Source of the DNA: Psychrobacter alimentarius
GTDB lineage: Bacteria; Pseudomonadota; Gammaproteobacteria; Pseudomonadales; Moraxellaceae
Assembly: GCF_001606025.1 (NCBI RefSeq)
Contig: NZ_CP014945.1
Location: 2,480,001-2,544,000, forward strand
Reading direction: 5' to 3'
Length of the DNA stretch: 64,000 bases
Every line of letters begins with the position of its first letter. Position 1 is the first letter of the stretch. Made by a program: the position numbers and the translations under genes. Positions 17,705-28,000 of this stretch are shown piece by piece. The notes under the pieces were generated by a model. It saw only the letters and a program-made list of their open reading frames with translations. It was not told the origin of the DNA and made no database searches.

Positions 17705-19465
17705 TTAGTTAATCGTAATCTCTTCTGTCGGATAATGATAATGACGCGGACGTCTGTTTTTGAGTAGCGCGATAAAGATGGTCAGCATACTCACCCGCCC
17801 AACAAACATAATGACAGAAACCACGATTTTACTAAAATCTGATAGCTCCGTTGTCAAGTTCAAACTAAGACCAACTGTGCTATACGCTGAAAAACACTCA
17901 AAGACCACTTTTATCAAATCAAGTTCTGGTTGATCGTAACTGATAAGCGTCACGCCCGTACCGATGACAAGTAATGACAACCACATGATAGAAAACGCGC
18001 GACGAATAGATATCTCAGCGATTTGTCGTTTGAATACTTCTACCTTGTTCTGTCCACGCGCCAGACTTAAAGTATTCAATAGCGCAATGGCAAACGTACT
18101 GGTCTTGATACCACCACCCGTTGAGTTGGGCGATGCACCAATCCACATTAAAAATATCGTCAGCATAATCGTTGGAAACGCAAGCGTCCCCATATCAACG
18201 CTATTAAATCCAGCGGTTCGTGGCGTCGCACCAGTGAAAAACGCTGTGACGAGCTTACCAAAAAAGCTGGTATGCTCAGCAAGTACACTGTTGTACTCAA
18301 AAATCATCACCCCAATAACCCCGATCAATAATAACGCACCTGTCATAATCAAGGTAATACGGCTATTGATATTAAGCAACCAAGGCTGATAGGCACAGCG
18401 CTGATCATTACGATATAGCAGTCGCTGGGCACGATAACGCAAATAACGCAGTACGTTGACCACGATCGTAAAACCCATACCACCAAAGATAAAAGTGGTC
18501 ACAATGATCAGTTGTAATGGATAATTGAAGCGTAGCGAATCATCGTACAGTCCAGCACTAAATGTAGAGAACCCCGCATTACAAAAAGCCGAAACGGCAT
18601 GAAAAACAGAAAAAAACAGCTGCTCTGACCAGTCCATACTTTCGATATTGTAGATACTGACATAAATAAGTGCGGCCGCTACGGCCTCAACGACAAAGGT
18701 AACATATAAGATAGATTTGAGTGTCGAGACCACATCACTCATACCGCTCATGTGCGACATCTCACTAATACTCGCCTGCGTCTCATAACTGACGCCACCT
18801 TTAAAGAAGTAACTAAAGTACGTCACAAACGTCAAAATACCGAGTCCACCGATTTGTATCAGTCCCATGATGATGACTTGCCCAAAAGTCGTAAAATAGG
18901 TTGCGGTGTCCACCACAATCAGACCCGTCACACAAACCGCACTCGTTGCCGTAAAGAGCGCATCAATAAAAGACAATGGCTGCGTCGTGGCATTGGGCAT
19001 CATCAATAATAATGCGCCAATCAATACGACAGACAAGAAACTTAAGATAAAAAACTGGGCAGGGTTTAAAAAAGTACGTTTGAGATTAAAATCGTGATCA
19101 GACATTTCACGAATAAAAGTGACAAATACTGCAATTTTTATGGCAACAAACCCATCAACAGGGCCGGATAGTCCTAAGCGTACCAAATCCGTAAAGTGCG
19201 CACCTAACAGGATAATAATGGCAATACTGGTAAAAAAGTCAAAAACCGCTACCTTGCTCAAGGTCAGCGGTTTTTTGGTATAGAGATAGCGCCCTGCGGT
19301 TAGCGTAAAACCTAGAAAGATAATGGCCAAATAAAAGATATGAAAAACTTGTTGTAGCCACGTGGGTAAGGTAAAACCGCTATCTAATAAAGCAACTGCG
19401 ACACCAATAATACTAATGAAAATCATAAAATTGTTTAACAATCGATAACGCGTGGCTGCATTCAT
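17705..19465 (-). CDS. trkH: TrkH/KtrB-family potassium channel subunit
   Basis: This 586-residue integral membrane protein carries the four pore-loop repeats of Trk/Ktr transporters: SAVCVTGL, HAVSAFCNAGFST, TGATPRTAGFNS and CFSAYSTVGLS. The glycine in each forms the single-K+ selectivity site. A FLMWIGASPNSTGGGIKTST segment and the broken middle helix region are typical. It is longer than KtrB (about 450) because of roughly 130 extra N-terminal residues with about four membrane helices. It imports K+ (with Na+ or H+ coupling) together with the TrkA-type subunit encoded just downstream. The role is osmotic and ionic homeostasis. Confidence 0.9.
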   Translation of the reverse strand: MNAATRYRLLNNFMIFISIIGVAVALLDSGFTLPTWLQQVFHIFYLAIIFLGFTLTAGRYLYTKKPLTLSKVAVFDFFTSIAIIILLGAHFTDLVRLGLSGPVDGFVAIKIAVFVTFIREMSDHDFNLKRTFLNPAQFFILSFLSVVLIGALLLMMPNATTQPLSFIDALFTATSAVCVTGLIVVDTATYFTTFGQVIIMGLIQIGGLGILTFVTYFSYFFKGGVSYETQASISEMSHMSGMSDVVSTLKSILYVTFVVEAVAAALIYVSIYNIESMDWSEQLFFSVFHAVSAFCNAGFSTFSAGLYDDSLRFNYPLQLIIVTTFIFGGMGFTIVVNVLRYLRYRAQRLLYRNDQRCAYQPWLLNINSRITLIMTGALLLIGVIGVMIFEYNSVLAEHTSFFGKLVTAFFTGATPRTAGFNSVDMGTLAFPTIMLTIFLMWIGASPNSTGGGIKTSTFAIALLNTLSLARGQNKVEVFKRQIAEISIRRAFSIMWLSLLVIGTGVTLISYDQPELDLIKVVFECFSAYSTVGLSLNLTTELSDFSKIVVSVIMFVGRVSMLTIFIALLKNRRPRHYHYPTEEITIN

Positions 19466-19646
19466 AGCCTTAATCCATGATGGAAATAACCACGGTATTT
19501 ATACTCCTTTTTTTTACTATGCACAAAAAATGATTATAGATAATCGTAACCAATTATTAAACACTCATACTTAATATGAAATAATAGAGCAAGATAAAAA
19601 CCCTCGTCACACTGTGAAATATGCACCTGCGCTATCAGCTAATACG

Positions 19647-20591
19647 TTATTTTTTAACAATCTTGGCCGACATCTTTACCCCGCCCCATGTCACCAAAGC
19701 CACACCAAGCGCGATCAATGACGCACCCAAAAACAAACCTGCCGGCGGATTCTCTCCTTGCAAAAAAATAGCCACAGGAACACCAACCACTGCACCAACC
19801 GAACCCAATAAACTCAATAAAACGGGGCCTCCTGTCTTTTGTAGCACAAATAGCAGTAAAAACTGACCGGCAAACAAACCTGCTTGCACGACTATCACTC
19901 CGAAGGGCAGCCATCCTGTCAACGACACATGGACTGAAAAATCAGGCAACGCGCTACACATAAACAGCAGTAACGCAGCCGCTATTAACATACCAGGAGC
20001 TAAGGCATTCGGCGATGCTTGGTCAGGCCAGCGTAACGTGCGGTATATATTGCCAACTGCCAAAAGAACAGGCCCACAAAGTGCCAGCAAAATCCAAACG
20101 ATACTGGCATCTGGTGCTGAAAACTTACGCACAGCCAGTACTCCTGCCCCAGTCAGTGCTGCTGCCACACCCAACGCACGGATAATATTAAAGCGTTCCA
20201 TACGCAGCATTAGTGCACCCAGATAAGTGAGCAACGGAGGCAGCGAGACAATTAACGCAACGAAGCTGGCACCAACATGCGGAATAGCAGAAAATAGCAA
20301 TAAATTAGAACCGGCAACACTGACCAGAGCGGCGACAAAATAATACTCGAAGCTGCGCGCCGTTAAAGGAGGTAATTCTTTTTTGATGATCGCCACTACC
20401 AATAAAATAATGGCTGCGCCTGTGATTGACCAAAATAAAAAAGCCAGCGGCGTGACCCCTATCTCATTCGCATATTTTGCCAAATTGGTAGAGATACCTA
20501 TTAGCGCGCCCCCAACCAACAAGCACGTAAAAGGGATAAGCCATGCGTGCTTATTGTGACTTGTCTGCTGTTTTGACACATCACTCATCAA
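19647..20591 (-). CDS. EamA-family (DMT) transporter
   Basis: This 314-residue inner-membrane protein has about ten hydrophobic helices arranged as two EamA repeats. Examples are LIPFTCLLVGGALIGISTNL at the start and GGPVLLSLLGSVGAVVGVPV in the second repeat. DMT proteins of this size export amino acids or other small metabolites. The substrate cannot be deduced here. Two ATG codons are adjacent at the start. It is a single gene on the minus strand, downstream of the small TPR-like gene (150-base gap) and upstream of nothing cotranscribed. Confidence 0.85.
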   Translation of the reverse strand: MMSDVSKQQTSHNKHAWLIPFTCLLVGGALIGISTNLAKYANEIGVTPLAFLFWSITGAAIILLVVAIIKKELPPLTARSFEYYFVAALVSVAGSNLLLFSAIPHVGASFVALIVSLPPLLTYLGALMLRMERFNIIRALGVAAALTGAGVLAVRKFSAPDASIVWILLALCGPVLLAVGNIYRTLRWPDQASPNALAPGMLIAAALLLFMCSALPDFSVHVSLTGWLPFGVIVVQAGLFAGQFLLLFVLQKTGGPVLLSLLGSVGAVVGVPVAIFLQGENPPAGLFLGASLIALGVALVTWGGVKMSAKIVKK

Positions 20592-20742
20592 TTATCCTAT
20601 CAGGTGAGCGTTTAGATGACCTTTTAAATGGCATGGCGATGTTACTTACTTGGTCGCACATCTGACTGATAGCACTCTTAGCCACACAACCTGCCTTCTT
20701 GCTGGTAAGCTCGTCATTGATCGCTTATGATTTACGACTCGA

Positions 20743-21165
20743 CTACTCAGGCAACAATTTAGTAAGCATCTCATCTATCTCAACTTTGAACTCTCTGTCT
20801 TCAATTTTATTGGCACTGATTTTGGCATTCTGTAGGCTTTTGATGGCAGCCTCTGTGTCACCCATCTCAAGCTGTAGAACCGCCATCGAAAACGCAATCG
20901 ATGACATATGATCTTTTGAATTTATAGCTGCCGCTTTCGTCAGTGCTTTTTCATAGATAACCAACGCTTCATCCAAGTCTTCAGTAAAATCTGCAAGCGT
21001 CTCCCACTGCTCTGGATGGTCTTTACCGGTGTTTTCGTTATCAATACAAATGGCCTTTAGCTCTGCATATAGTGTATCGAATTCTGCTTGATTGCCTTTG
21101 CGATCCGCTTCTAGCAAGTCTTCAGCCAAGGTGTAAATCGCTTTATATATTTTGGTATTAATCAT
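20743..21165 (-). CDS. Small TPR-like protein
   Basis: This 140-residue, acidic, all-helical cytosolic protein contains repeats resembling tetratricopeptide motifs: ALVIYEKALTKAAAINSKDH and AFSMAVLQLEMGDTEAAIKS. The latter shows the spaced small and aromatic residues of TPR helix pairs. It probably acts as a protein-binding adaptor. The partner is unknown. An AAGG precedes the start by about 8 bases. The gene stands alone, with a truncated MITE-like fragment about 160 bases upstream. Confidence 0.65.
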   Translation of the reverse strand: MINTKIYKAIYTLAEDLLEADRKGNQAEFDTLYAELKAICIDNENTGKDHPEQWETLADFTEDLDEALVIYEKALTKAAAINSKDHMSSIAFSMAVLQLEMGDTEAAIKSLQNAKISANKIEDREFKVEIDEMLTKLLPE

Positions 21166-21326
21166 TACTCATAACCTTTGTATACTATTCTTTAGGGGGT
21201 TTTTAGATGACAGTGGATTTTAGACATGAGAAAAATAAGAACCGTCAGAATCTGCCATCATAGACGAAACACGGACGCTTGGCGCGTATTTATACGCAAT
21301 CACACCAAAACAGTTTTGTGAAAAAT

Positions 21327-21372
21327 AAGTCGATTTACTTTAAAACCGATACAGTGCTACTGAGATGTATGA
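21327..21372. mobile_element. Truncated MITE-like element (left half only)
   Basis: CGATTTACTTTAAAACCGAT then ACAGTGCTACTG closely matches the left end of the element at 5296 (TGATTTATTTTAAAACCGAT then ACCGTGCTACTG). The loop and right half are absent. It lies in the 329-base spacer between the small TPR-like gene and the adhesin-partner operon; the rest of that spacer holds only the terminator at 21441. Confidence 0.55.
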
Positions 21373-21440
21373 TGAAATCCTCATTAAAATAACACAAGAT
21401 GTCATGAAGCTCAGGCGTTTGTTTTCTCTAAAATAAAACG

Positions 21441-21473
21441 AAAAAAGCAAGACATGCGCTGTCTTGCTTTTTT
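21441..21473 (-). terminator. Rho-independent terminator of the adhesin operon
   Basis: AAAAAAGCAAGACA and TGTCTTGCTTTTTT form a 14-bp perfect stem with a 5-base loop and a T run. It lies 22 bases after the stop of the SmpA-like gene on the minus strand. Confidence 0.9.
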
Positions 21474-21494
21474 GACTACGGTTATTTATTAAAA

Positions 21495-21956
21495 CTAGCG
21501 AATGATTTGACTATATTTGGCACAAGAAGCTGGCTGCCAATAAAACTCAGTAGCACCAAACTCATCATCACGCATACGACCTTCATAGGTATTATCAAAG
21601 ATGATTTTATATTGGCAAGTGTCTACGTTGTTATTGGCATCATAAAACTTGAGAATATAATCCCATTCACGAGCATTAAAACCTTCGCTAAAGTGCGGTG
21701 TACCGATTAATTTATAAATCTCATCTTTGGTCGTGCCCACTTTGATCTTAGCAATATCATCTTGAGTGGCAATAGTGCCACCTTTTTGCCATGCCTTTTG
21801 TGCATCAGGAAACACAAGATTGTTGGCATCCACTGAACCATGCTGAGCACCAGGCGTCAAATGCCAAGTTGGCATGATATTTTTTTGAGTACAACCCGCT
21901 GTGAATAGTAAAGCGGTCGTGACTAACAAGCTATAACGATATACAGATTTTTTCAT
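21495..21956 (-). CDS. SmpA/OmlA (BamE-like) lipoprotein, TpgA-like adhesin partner
   Basis: This 153-residue lipoprotein has lipobox FTAGC (Cys22), followed by a SmpA/OmlA domain at about 68-125 (IAKIKVGTTKDEIYKLIGTP, then EWDYILKF). It lies 85 bases downstream of the giant adhesin gene on the same strand and shares a terminator, so it is in that operon. In Acinetobacter, the gene after the trimeric adhesin AtaA encodes TpgA, which combines such a domain with an OmpA-like peptidoglycan-binding domain and stabilises the fibre (established knowledge). The OmpA part is absent here. General BamE function is less likely because of the operon context. The ribosome site AGGGATA is good. Confidence 0.75.
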   Translation of the reverse strand: MKKSVYRYSLLVTTALLFTAGCTQKNIMPTWHLTPGAQHGSVDANNLVFPDAQKAWQKGGTIATQDDIAKIKVGTTKDEIYKLIGTPHFSEGFNAREWDYILKFYDANNNVDTCQYKIIFDNTYEGRMRDDEFGATEFYWQPASCAKYSQIIR

Positions 21957-22041
21957 TATCTATCCCTTAATATATTTTATGAGTAAGCTGACAGCGCTTA
22001 TTGATCAATTAAAAGCGCTGCCATAAAGTCATGTGGTTCAA

Positions 22042-25000
22042 TTAGAAATGGAAGCCTGCACCAACTGCGCCGCCTGCATTTCCTTGGGTATCTGCTGTAC
22101 CATTTACCTTGATTACCCAGCGGCCATTATCAGATACTTTGGACACACCAATTGCAACTGCACTCTGGCCGTTGTAAGTGGCGATACCACCGCCAACCAT
22201 TGACTTACCAGGGATATAAGCTTGCGGTAGTGAAGACATTGCCATGGCAGCTGAAATACCTGCATTTGCGTCATCTTCTACTTCGTTAATCTTATAACCC
22301 AACTCATTGACACTATTGCTCAGCTTATTATCAAGTGCAGTTAATTGACCAAGATTGACCGCATCATTAACCTCGATACCATCAGCAACACCAGTAATGG
22401 TTTTATCACCTGCGTTGATACCTGCTGTTGTCATACTCGGACCATCTTTGATGGTCACGCCCGTATTATTGACCGTTGTATTACCAGTAGTAACTGTATC
22501 AGCTGTGATGTTATCCACATCGATATTGCCATTCAAATCAAACTTGATGCCACTGCTGGTAGCGGTTGTCGTGATGTTGTTACCACCTTCAAACTTCAAT
22601 GCTGTCGTATCGCCAATCGGCTTACTGATAGTAGCGCCACTATCAGCACCGAAGCTTAACCCTGCATCCAGTCTGTCTGTATTGGCTTGAATGTTTTCAT
22701 TGGCTTGAGCATTGCTTTGATTGACTGCTGCAATAGCATCACTGATATTGCCTTTGCCAGTTCCGCCAATATTGCTAGCAGTTAGGTTGCCTGACGCATC
22801 AAGTGCCGCATCACCACCAATGATACTCGCCACACCATTTCCAAGATTATGCAACTGACTGCCGTTGACAGCATCTGTACTACCCGCACTAACGTTACCT
22901 GCTTTAACATTGGTGATCGTTGTACCTGCAGCGCCGCCACCTAAAGTAATGCTACCTTTATTGACTGTACCATCAGCGTTTTTGTCATATTGAACTGCAC
23001 CCGCTGTTAAATCAGTCAAACCATTTGATACAGCATCTACCTGGCCTTTAGTAGCAGCATCATTAGCTGCCACGCCATCGGCGACATTGGAAATAGTGCG
23101 ATTACCTGCATTAATACCAGTAGATGTGACGCTTGGTCCGCCAACAATCATCAAACCATTCGCGCCATAGTTGCTGGTATTTGTACCATCAGTAACGTTG
23201 GTGCCTGTGGCCGTCATAGCTGTGACATTACCATTGCCATCGTCAATTCTAACGCCTGAATTATTGGTCACAGTGTTGCCTGTTCTAATACTTCCAGTGA
23301 CACCAAGGTCAATGTTTTGCGCTAGGTTATAGTTGATGCCATTAGCACCATTACTACTGACTACTAAGTTACCGTCGGTATTAGTAAAGTCAACAGTTTC
23401 ACCCAATTGAACATTGTCAGTTGTACCACCAGCACTAATATTAAAGCCTTGATTGATCGCTGCAGTGTTGCTTGTAGTACGATTATCTAAATTACCTAAT
23501 GCAGCGCCCACGTTGTTAACGGTAATGTTTGTTTCGGTGTTGTTTCCATCATCCAGTGTGTAGGTTGGTGCACTGACTGTACCAGTCACTGCATTGTAAC
23601 TAGCTGCACCGCCTAAGTTGGCTGCTGTGCTAACTCCTAGTGCATCTGTTTTAGCATCAGCAGCACTGTTTGACGCCTGTAGCTGACCGAAAGTAGCCGC
23701 ATCATTGTCTGCTACACCATTGGCAACGTTAGAGATGGTACGATTGCCTGCATCGATACCAGCAGCTGTGATGCTTGGGCCTGTAGCACCGTTGGCATCA
23801 GTAAAGCTTAGGCCTGTTTGGTTCACAAGCGTGCTGTTACCGTTACCATCTGTTGCCACAAAGCCATTGGCACCATAGTTGCTAGTGTTTGTGCCATCAG
23901 TGACGTTGGTGCCTGCTGCCGTTAAGGTGCTAACGTTGCTACCATTGGTAATGGTATTGCCCAATACTGTGCTGTTATTGCTGTTACCATCAATGTCCAT
24001 CACATTCGTGCCAGTTGCTGTAAGCGTGGTCACGTTGCCGTTACCATCTTTTGCAGTCACGCTATCGATATCAAGATCACGAGCAGTTTTGACTTCATAG
24101 TTACTAGCCCCTGTTAGAGCATCCGTGGTTTCAGTAACGACGATGTTTTCGCCTTGAGTCACGGTGGTCTTCGCTCTGGTAGCAGTTTGTCTTACGTTGG
24201 TGATGGCACCGTCAATGGTGTCAGCACCAGTACCACCGATGTTGGTTGTGGTGACCACACCGCCTCTGTTCACAGCATTACCGCCGATAACGGTCTTAAC
24301 AGAATCTGCCGTTGTAAACAGCTGACCGCCGTTGATAGCTTCTTTGCTGTTCACGGCAATGCTTCCATCAGCCACATTGGCCATAATTTGGCTGCCTGCA
24401 TCGATACCATCAGCTGTGATGCTTGGACCTGTGGCACCGTTGGCATCAGTGAAGCTTAGGCCTGTTTGGTTCACAAGCGTGCTGTTACCATTACCATCTG
24501 TTGCCACAAAGCCATTGGCACCATAGTTGCTAGTGTTTGTGCCATCAGTGACGTTGGTGCCTGTGGCTGAGGTAGCCGCTCTATTGCCTGCATTATCAAA
24601 GACAACATTACCTTGTGCGCCGCTCAGATTGGCATTGCCTGCTTGATCAAATAGAGCGTTACCGATGGCGCCACTTAGGTTAACGTTACCCGAATCATCA
24701 AGTATGGCGTTACCGATAGCAGCGCTTGCATTAGTATTGCCTGAGTCATCGGTCAATATGGTACTGCCAGCATTGTATCTGCCAGTATTACCGTTACCAT
24801 CTGTTGCCACAAAGCCATTGGCACCATAGTTGCTAGTGTTTGTGCCATCAGTGACGTTGGTGCCTGCTGCCGTTAAGGTGCTAACGTTGCTACCATTGGT
24901 AATGGTATTGCCCAATACTGTGCTGTTATTGCTGTTACCATCAATGTCCATCACATTCGTGCCAGTTGCTGTAAGCGTGGTCACGTTGCCGTTACCATCT

Positions 25001-28000
25001 TTTGCAGTCACGCTATCGATATCAAGATCACGAGCAGTTTTGACTTCATAGTTACTAGCCCCTGTTAGAGCATCCGTGGTTTCAGTAACGACGATGTTTT
25101 CGCCTTGAGTCACGGTGGTCTTCGCTCTGGTAGCAGTTTGTCTTACGTTGGTGATGGCACCGTCAATGGTGTCAGCACCAGTACCACCGATGTTGGTTGT
25201 GGTGACCACACCGCCTCTGTTCACAGCATTACCGCCGATAACGGTCTTAACAGAATCTGCCGTTGTAAACAGCTGACCGCCGTTGATAGCTTCTTTGCTG
25301 TTCGCGGCAATGCTTCCATCAGCCACATTGGCCATAATTTGGCTGCCTGCATCGATACCATCAGCTGTGATGCTTGGACCTGTGGCACCGTTGGCATCAG
25401 TGAAGCTTAGGCCTGTTTGGTTCACAAGCGTGCTGTTACCATTACCATCTGTTGCCACAAAGCCATTGGCACCATAGTTGCTAGTGTTTGTGCCATCAGT
25501 GACGTTGGTGCCTGTGGCTGAGGTAGCCGCTCTATTGCCTGCATTATCAAAGACAACATTACCTTGTGCGCCGCTCAGATTGGCATTGCCTGCTTGATCA
25601 AATAGAGCGTTACCGATGGCGCCACTTAGGTTAACGTTACCCGAATCATCAAGTATGGCGTTACCGATAGCAGCGCTTGCATTAGTATTGCCTGAGTCAT
25701 CGGTCAATATGGTACTGCCAGCATTATATCTGCCAGTATTACCGTTACCATCTGTTGCCACAAAGCCATTGGCACCATAGTTGCTAGTGTTTGTGCCATC
25801 AGTGACGTTGGTGCCTGCTGCCGTTAAGGTGCTAACGTTGCTACCATTGGTAATGGTATTGCCCAATACTGTGCTGTTATTGCTGTTACCATCAATGTCC
25901 ATCACATTCGTGCCAGTTGCTGTAAGCGTGGTCACGTTGCCGTTACCATCTTTTGCAGTCACGCTATCGATATCAAGATCACGAGCAGTTTTGACTTCAT
26001 AGTTACTAGCCCCTGTTAGAGCATCCGTGGTTTCAGTAACGACGATGTTTTCGCCTTGAGTCACGGTGGTCTTCGCTCTGGTAGCAGTTTGTCTTACGTT
26101 GGTGATGGCACCGTCAATGGTGTCAGCACCAGTACCACCGATGTTGGTTGTGGTGACCACACCGCCTCTGTTCACAGCATTACCGCCGATAACGGTCTTA
26201 ACAGAATCTGCCGTTGTAAACAGCTGACCGCCGTTGATAGCTTCTTTGCTGTTCGCGGCAATGCTTCCATCAGCCACATTGGCCATAATTTGGCTGCCTG
26301 CATCGATACCATCAGCTGTGATGCTTGGACCTGTGGCACCGTTGGCATCAGTAAAGCTTAGGCCTGTTTGGTTCACAAGCGTGCTGTTACCGTTACCATC
26401 TGTTGCCACAAAGCCATTGGCACCATAGTTGCTAGTGTTTGTGCCATCAGTGACGTTGGTGCCTGCTGCCGTTAAGGTGCTAACGTTGCTACCATTGGTA
26501 ATGGTATTGCCCAATACTGTGCTGTTATTGCTGTTACCATCAATGTCCATCACATTCGTGCCAGTTGCTGTAAGCGTGGTCACGTTGCCGTTACCATCTT
26601 TTGCAGTCACGCTATCGATATCAAGATCACGAGCAGTTTTGACTTCATAGTTACTAGCCCCTGTTAGAGCATCCGTGGTTTCAGTAACGACGATGTTTTC
26701 GCCTTGAGTCACGGTGGTCTTCGCTCTGGTAGCAGTTTGTCTTACGTTGGTGATGGCACCGTCAATGGTGTCAGCACCAGTACCACCGATGTTGGTTGTG
26801 GTGACCACACCGCCTCTGTTCACAGCATTACCGCCGATAACGGTCTTAACAGAATCTGCCGTTGTAAACAGCTGACCGCCGTTGATAGCTTCTTTGCTGT
26901 TCGCGGCAATGCTTCCATCAGCCACATTAACAATCTTAACGCCACTCGCATCGAAACCATTGCCTTTAACCACACCAGTAAAGGTTGGGGCATCAGCAAA
27001 GTCAAACACAACATTATTGCCTGTCTTAGTTGCTGTTAGATTGAGGTCATTAGAGCTGACAGTCTGTACCGCTGTGTCTGCTTTACTTAGACTGGTTTTG
27101 GTATCTACACTTAGATCTACTGCATAGTCAGTCACATTATTGGCGTTTTTGGTGCCAGCTGTGACTGTAACTGCATTTGATCCACCAGAAACGGTCGATT
27201 TGTCAGCGTTGACAGTATAGATGCTTTCACCATTAGTGCCTGTTGTTTCTGCTACATTAGTAACGTTAGTACCTGCCGCTACTTGCGTCTTCGCTGCTTT
27301 GACTTGGCCAAAGTTTGCAGCATCAGTATTAGCAGTGCCGTTAGCCACATTGGTAACCCTACTGCCAGCTGCATTGATACCAGTAGAGGTTACACTTGGT
27401 CCATTAGTAATCGTTAGACCATTAGCACCATAACTGCTGGTATTAGCGCCATTGGTAACACTAGTGCCTGCTGTAGTTAGGGTAGCAACGTTAGCACCAT
27501 TTGCCACTCTAACACCTTCATTATTTATAACTGTATTACCTGTAGTCACACTACCAGTAGAACCAAGATTGAGGTTTGGCGACAAGTTGAACGTAAGGTT
27601 GGATCCAGTACGTGTAATAGCAATGTTGCTATCAGTATTTCTAAAATCAACTGTGCCATTTGGCGCAATATTCTGCGATGCAGCACCGTTAGCGCTCACA
27701 TTCCAGCCCGAAGCAGCATATTGAACTGCTTGTTGAACGGTCGTGTAGTTATTACCATTTATTTGCAATCTTGTAGAAACCGTATGGTTATCAGTATTGT
27801 AAGAAGAAGTACCGCCTAGAGAGCTTGCGACACTCTGACCCACCGTATCCAAATTATTGCCTAATGAAGTAACGGCTTGATTGGTACGGAATAGCTGACT
27901 GCCATTTATAGCGTCAGTACTCGTATCACTTACACGTCCAGCAGCAACATTGGTAATTGTGCGTTTTTCACCTTCTAACGTACCCACACTCACGGTTGCT

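Noticed and set aside
23841..26928. Regular repeats that might be taken for a CRISPR array or satellite
   Set aside because: The periods (951 and 648 bp) and repeat length (538 bp) are far too long for CRISPR, and the frame encodes adhesin stalk modules throughout.
23879..27127. Several open frames of 60-110 codons on the plus strand opposite the adhesin
   Set aside because: They recur with the DNA repeat, have no ribosome sites, and are antisense shadows of the adhesin frame.
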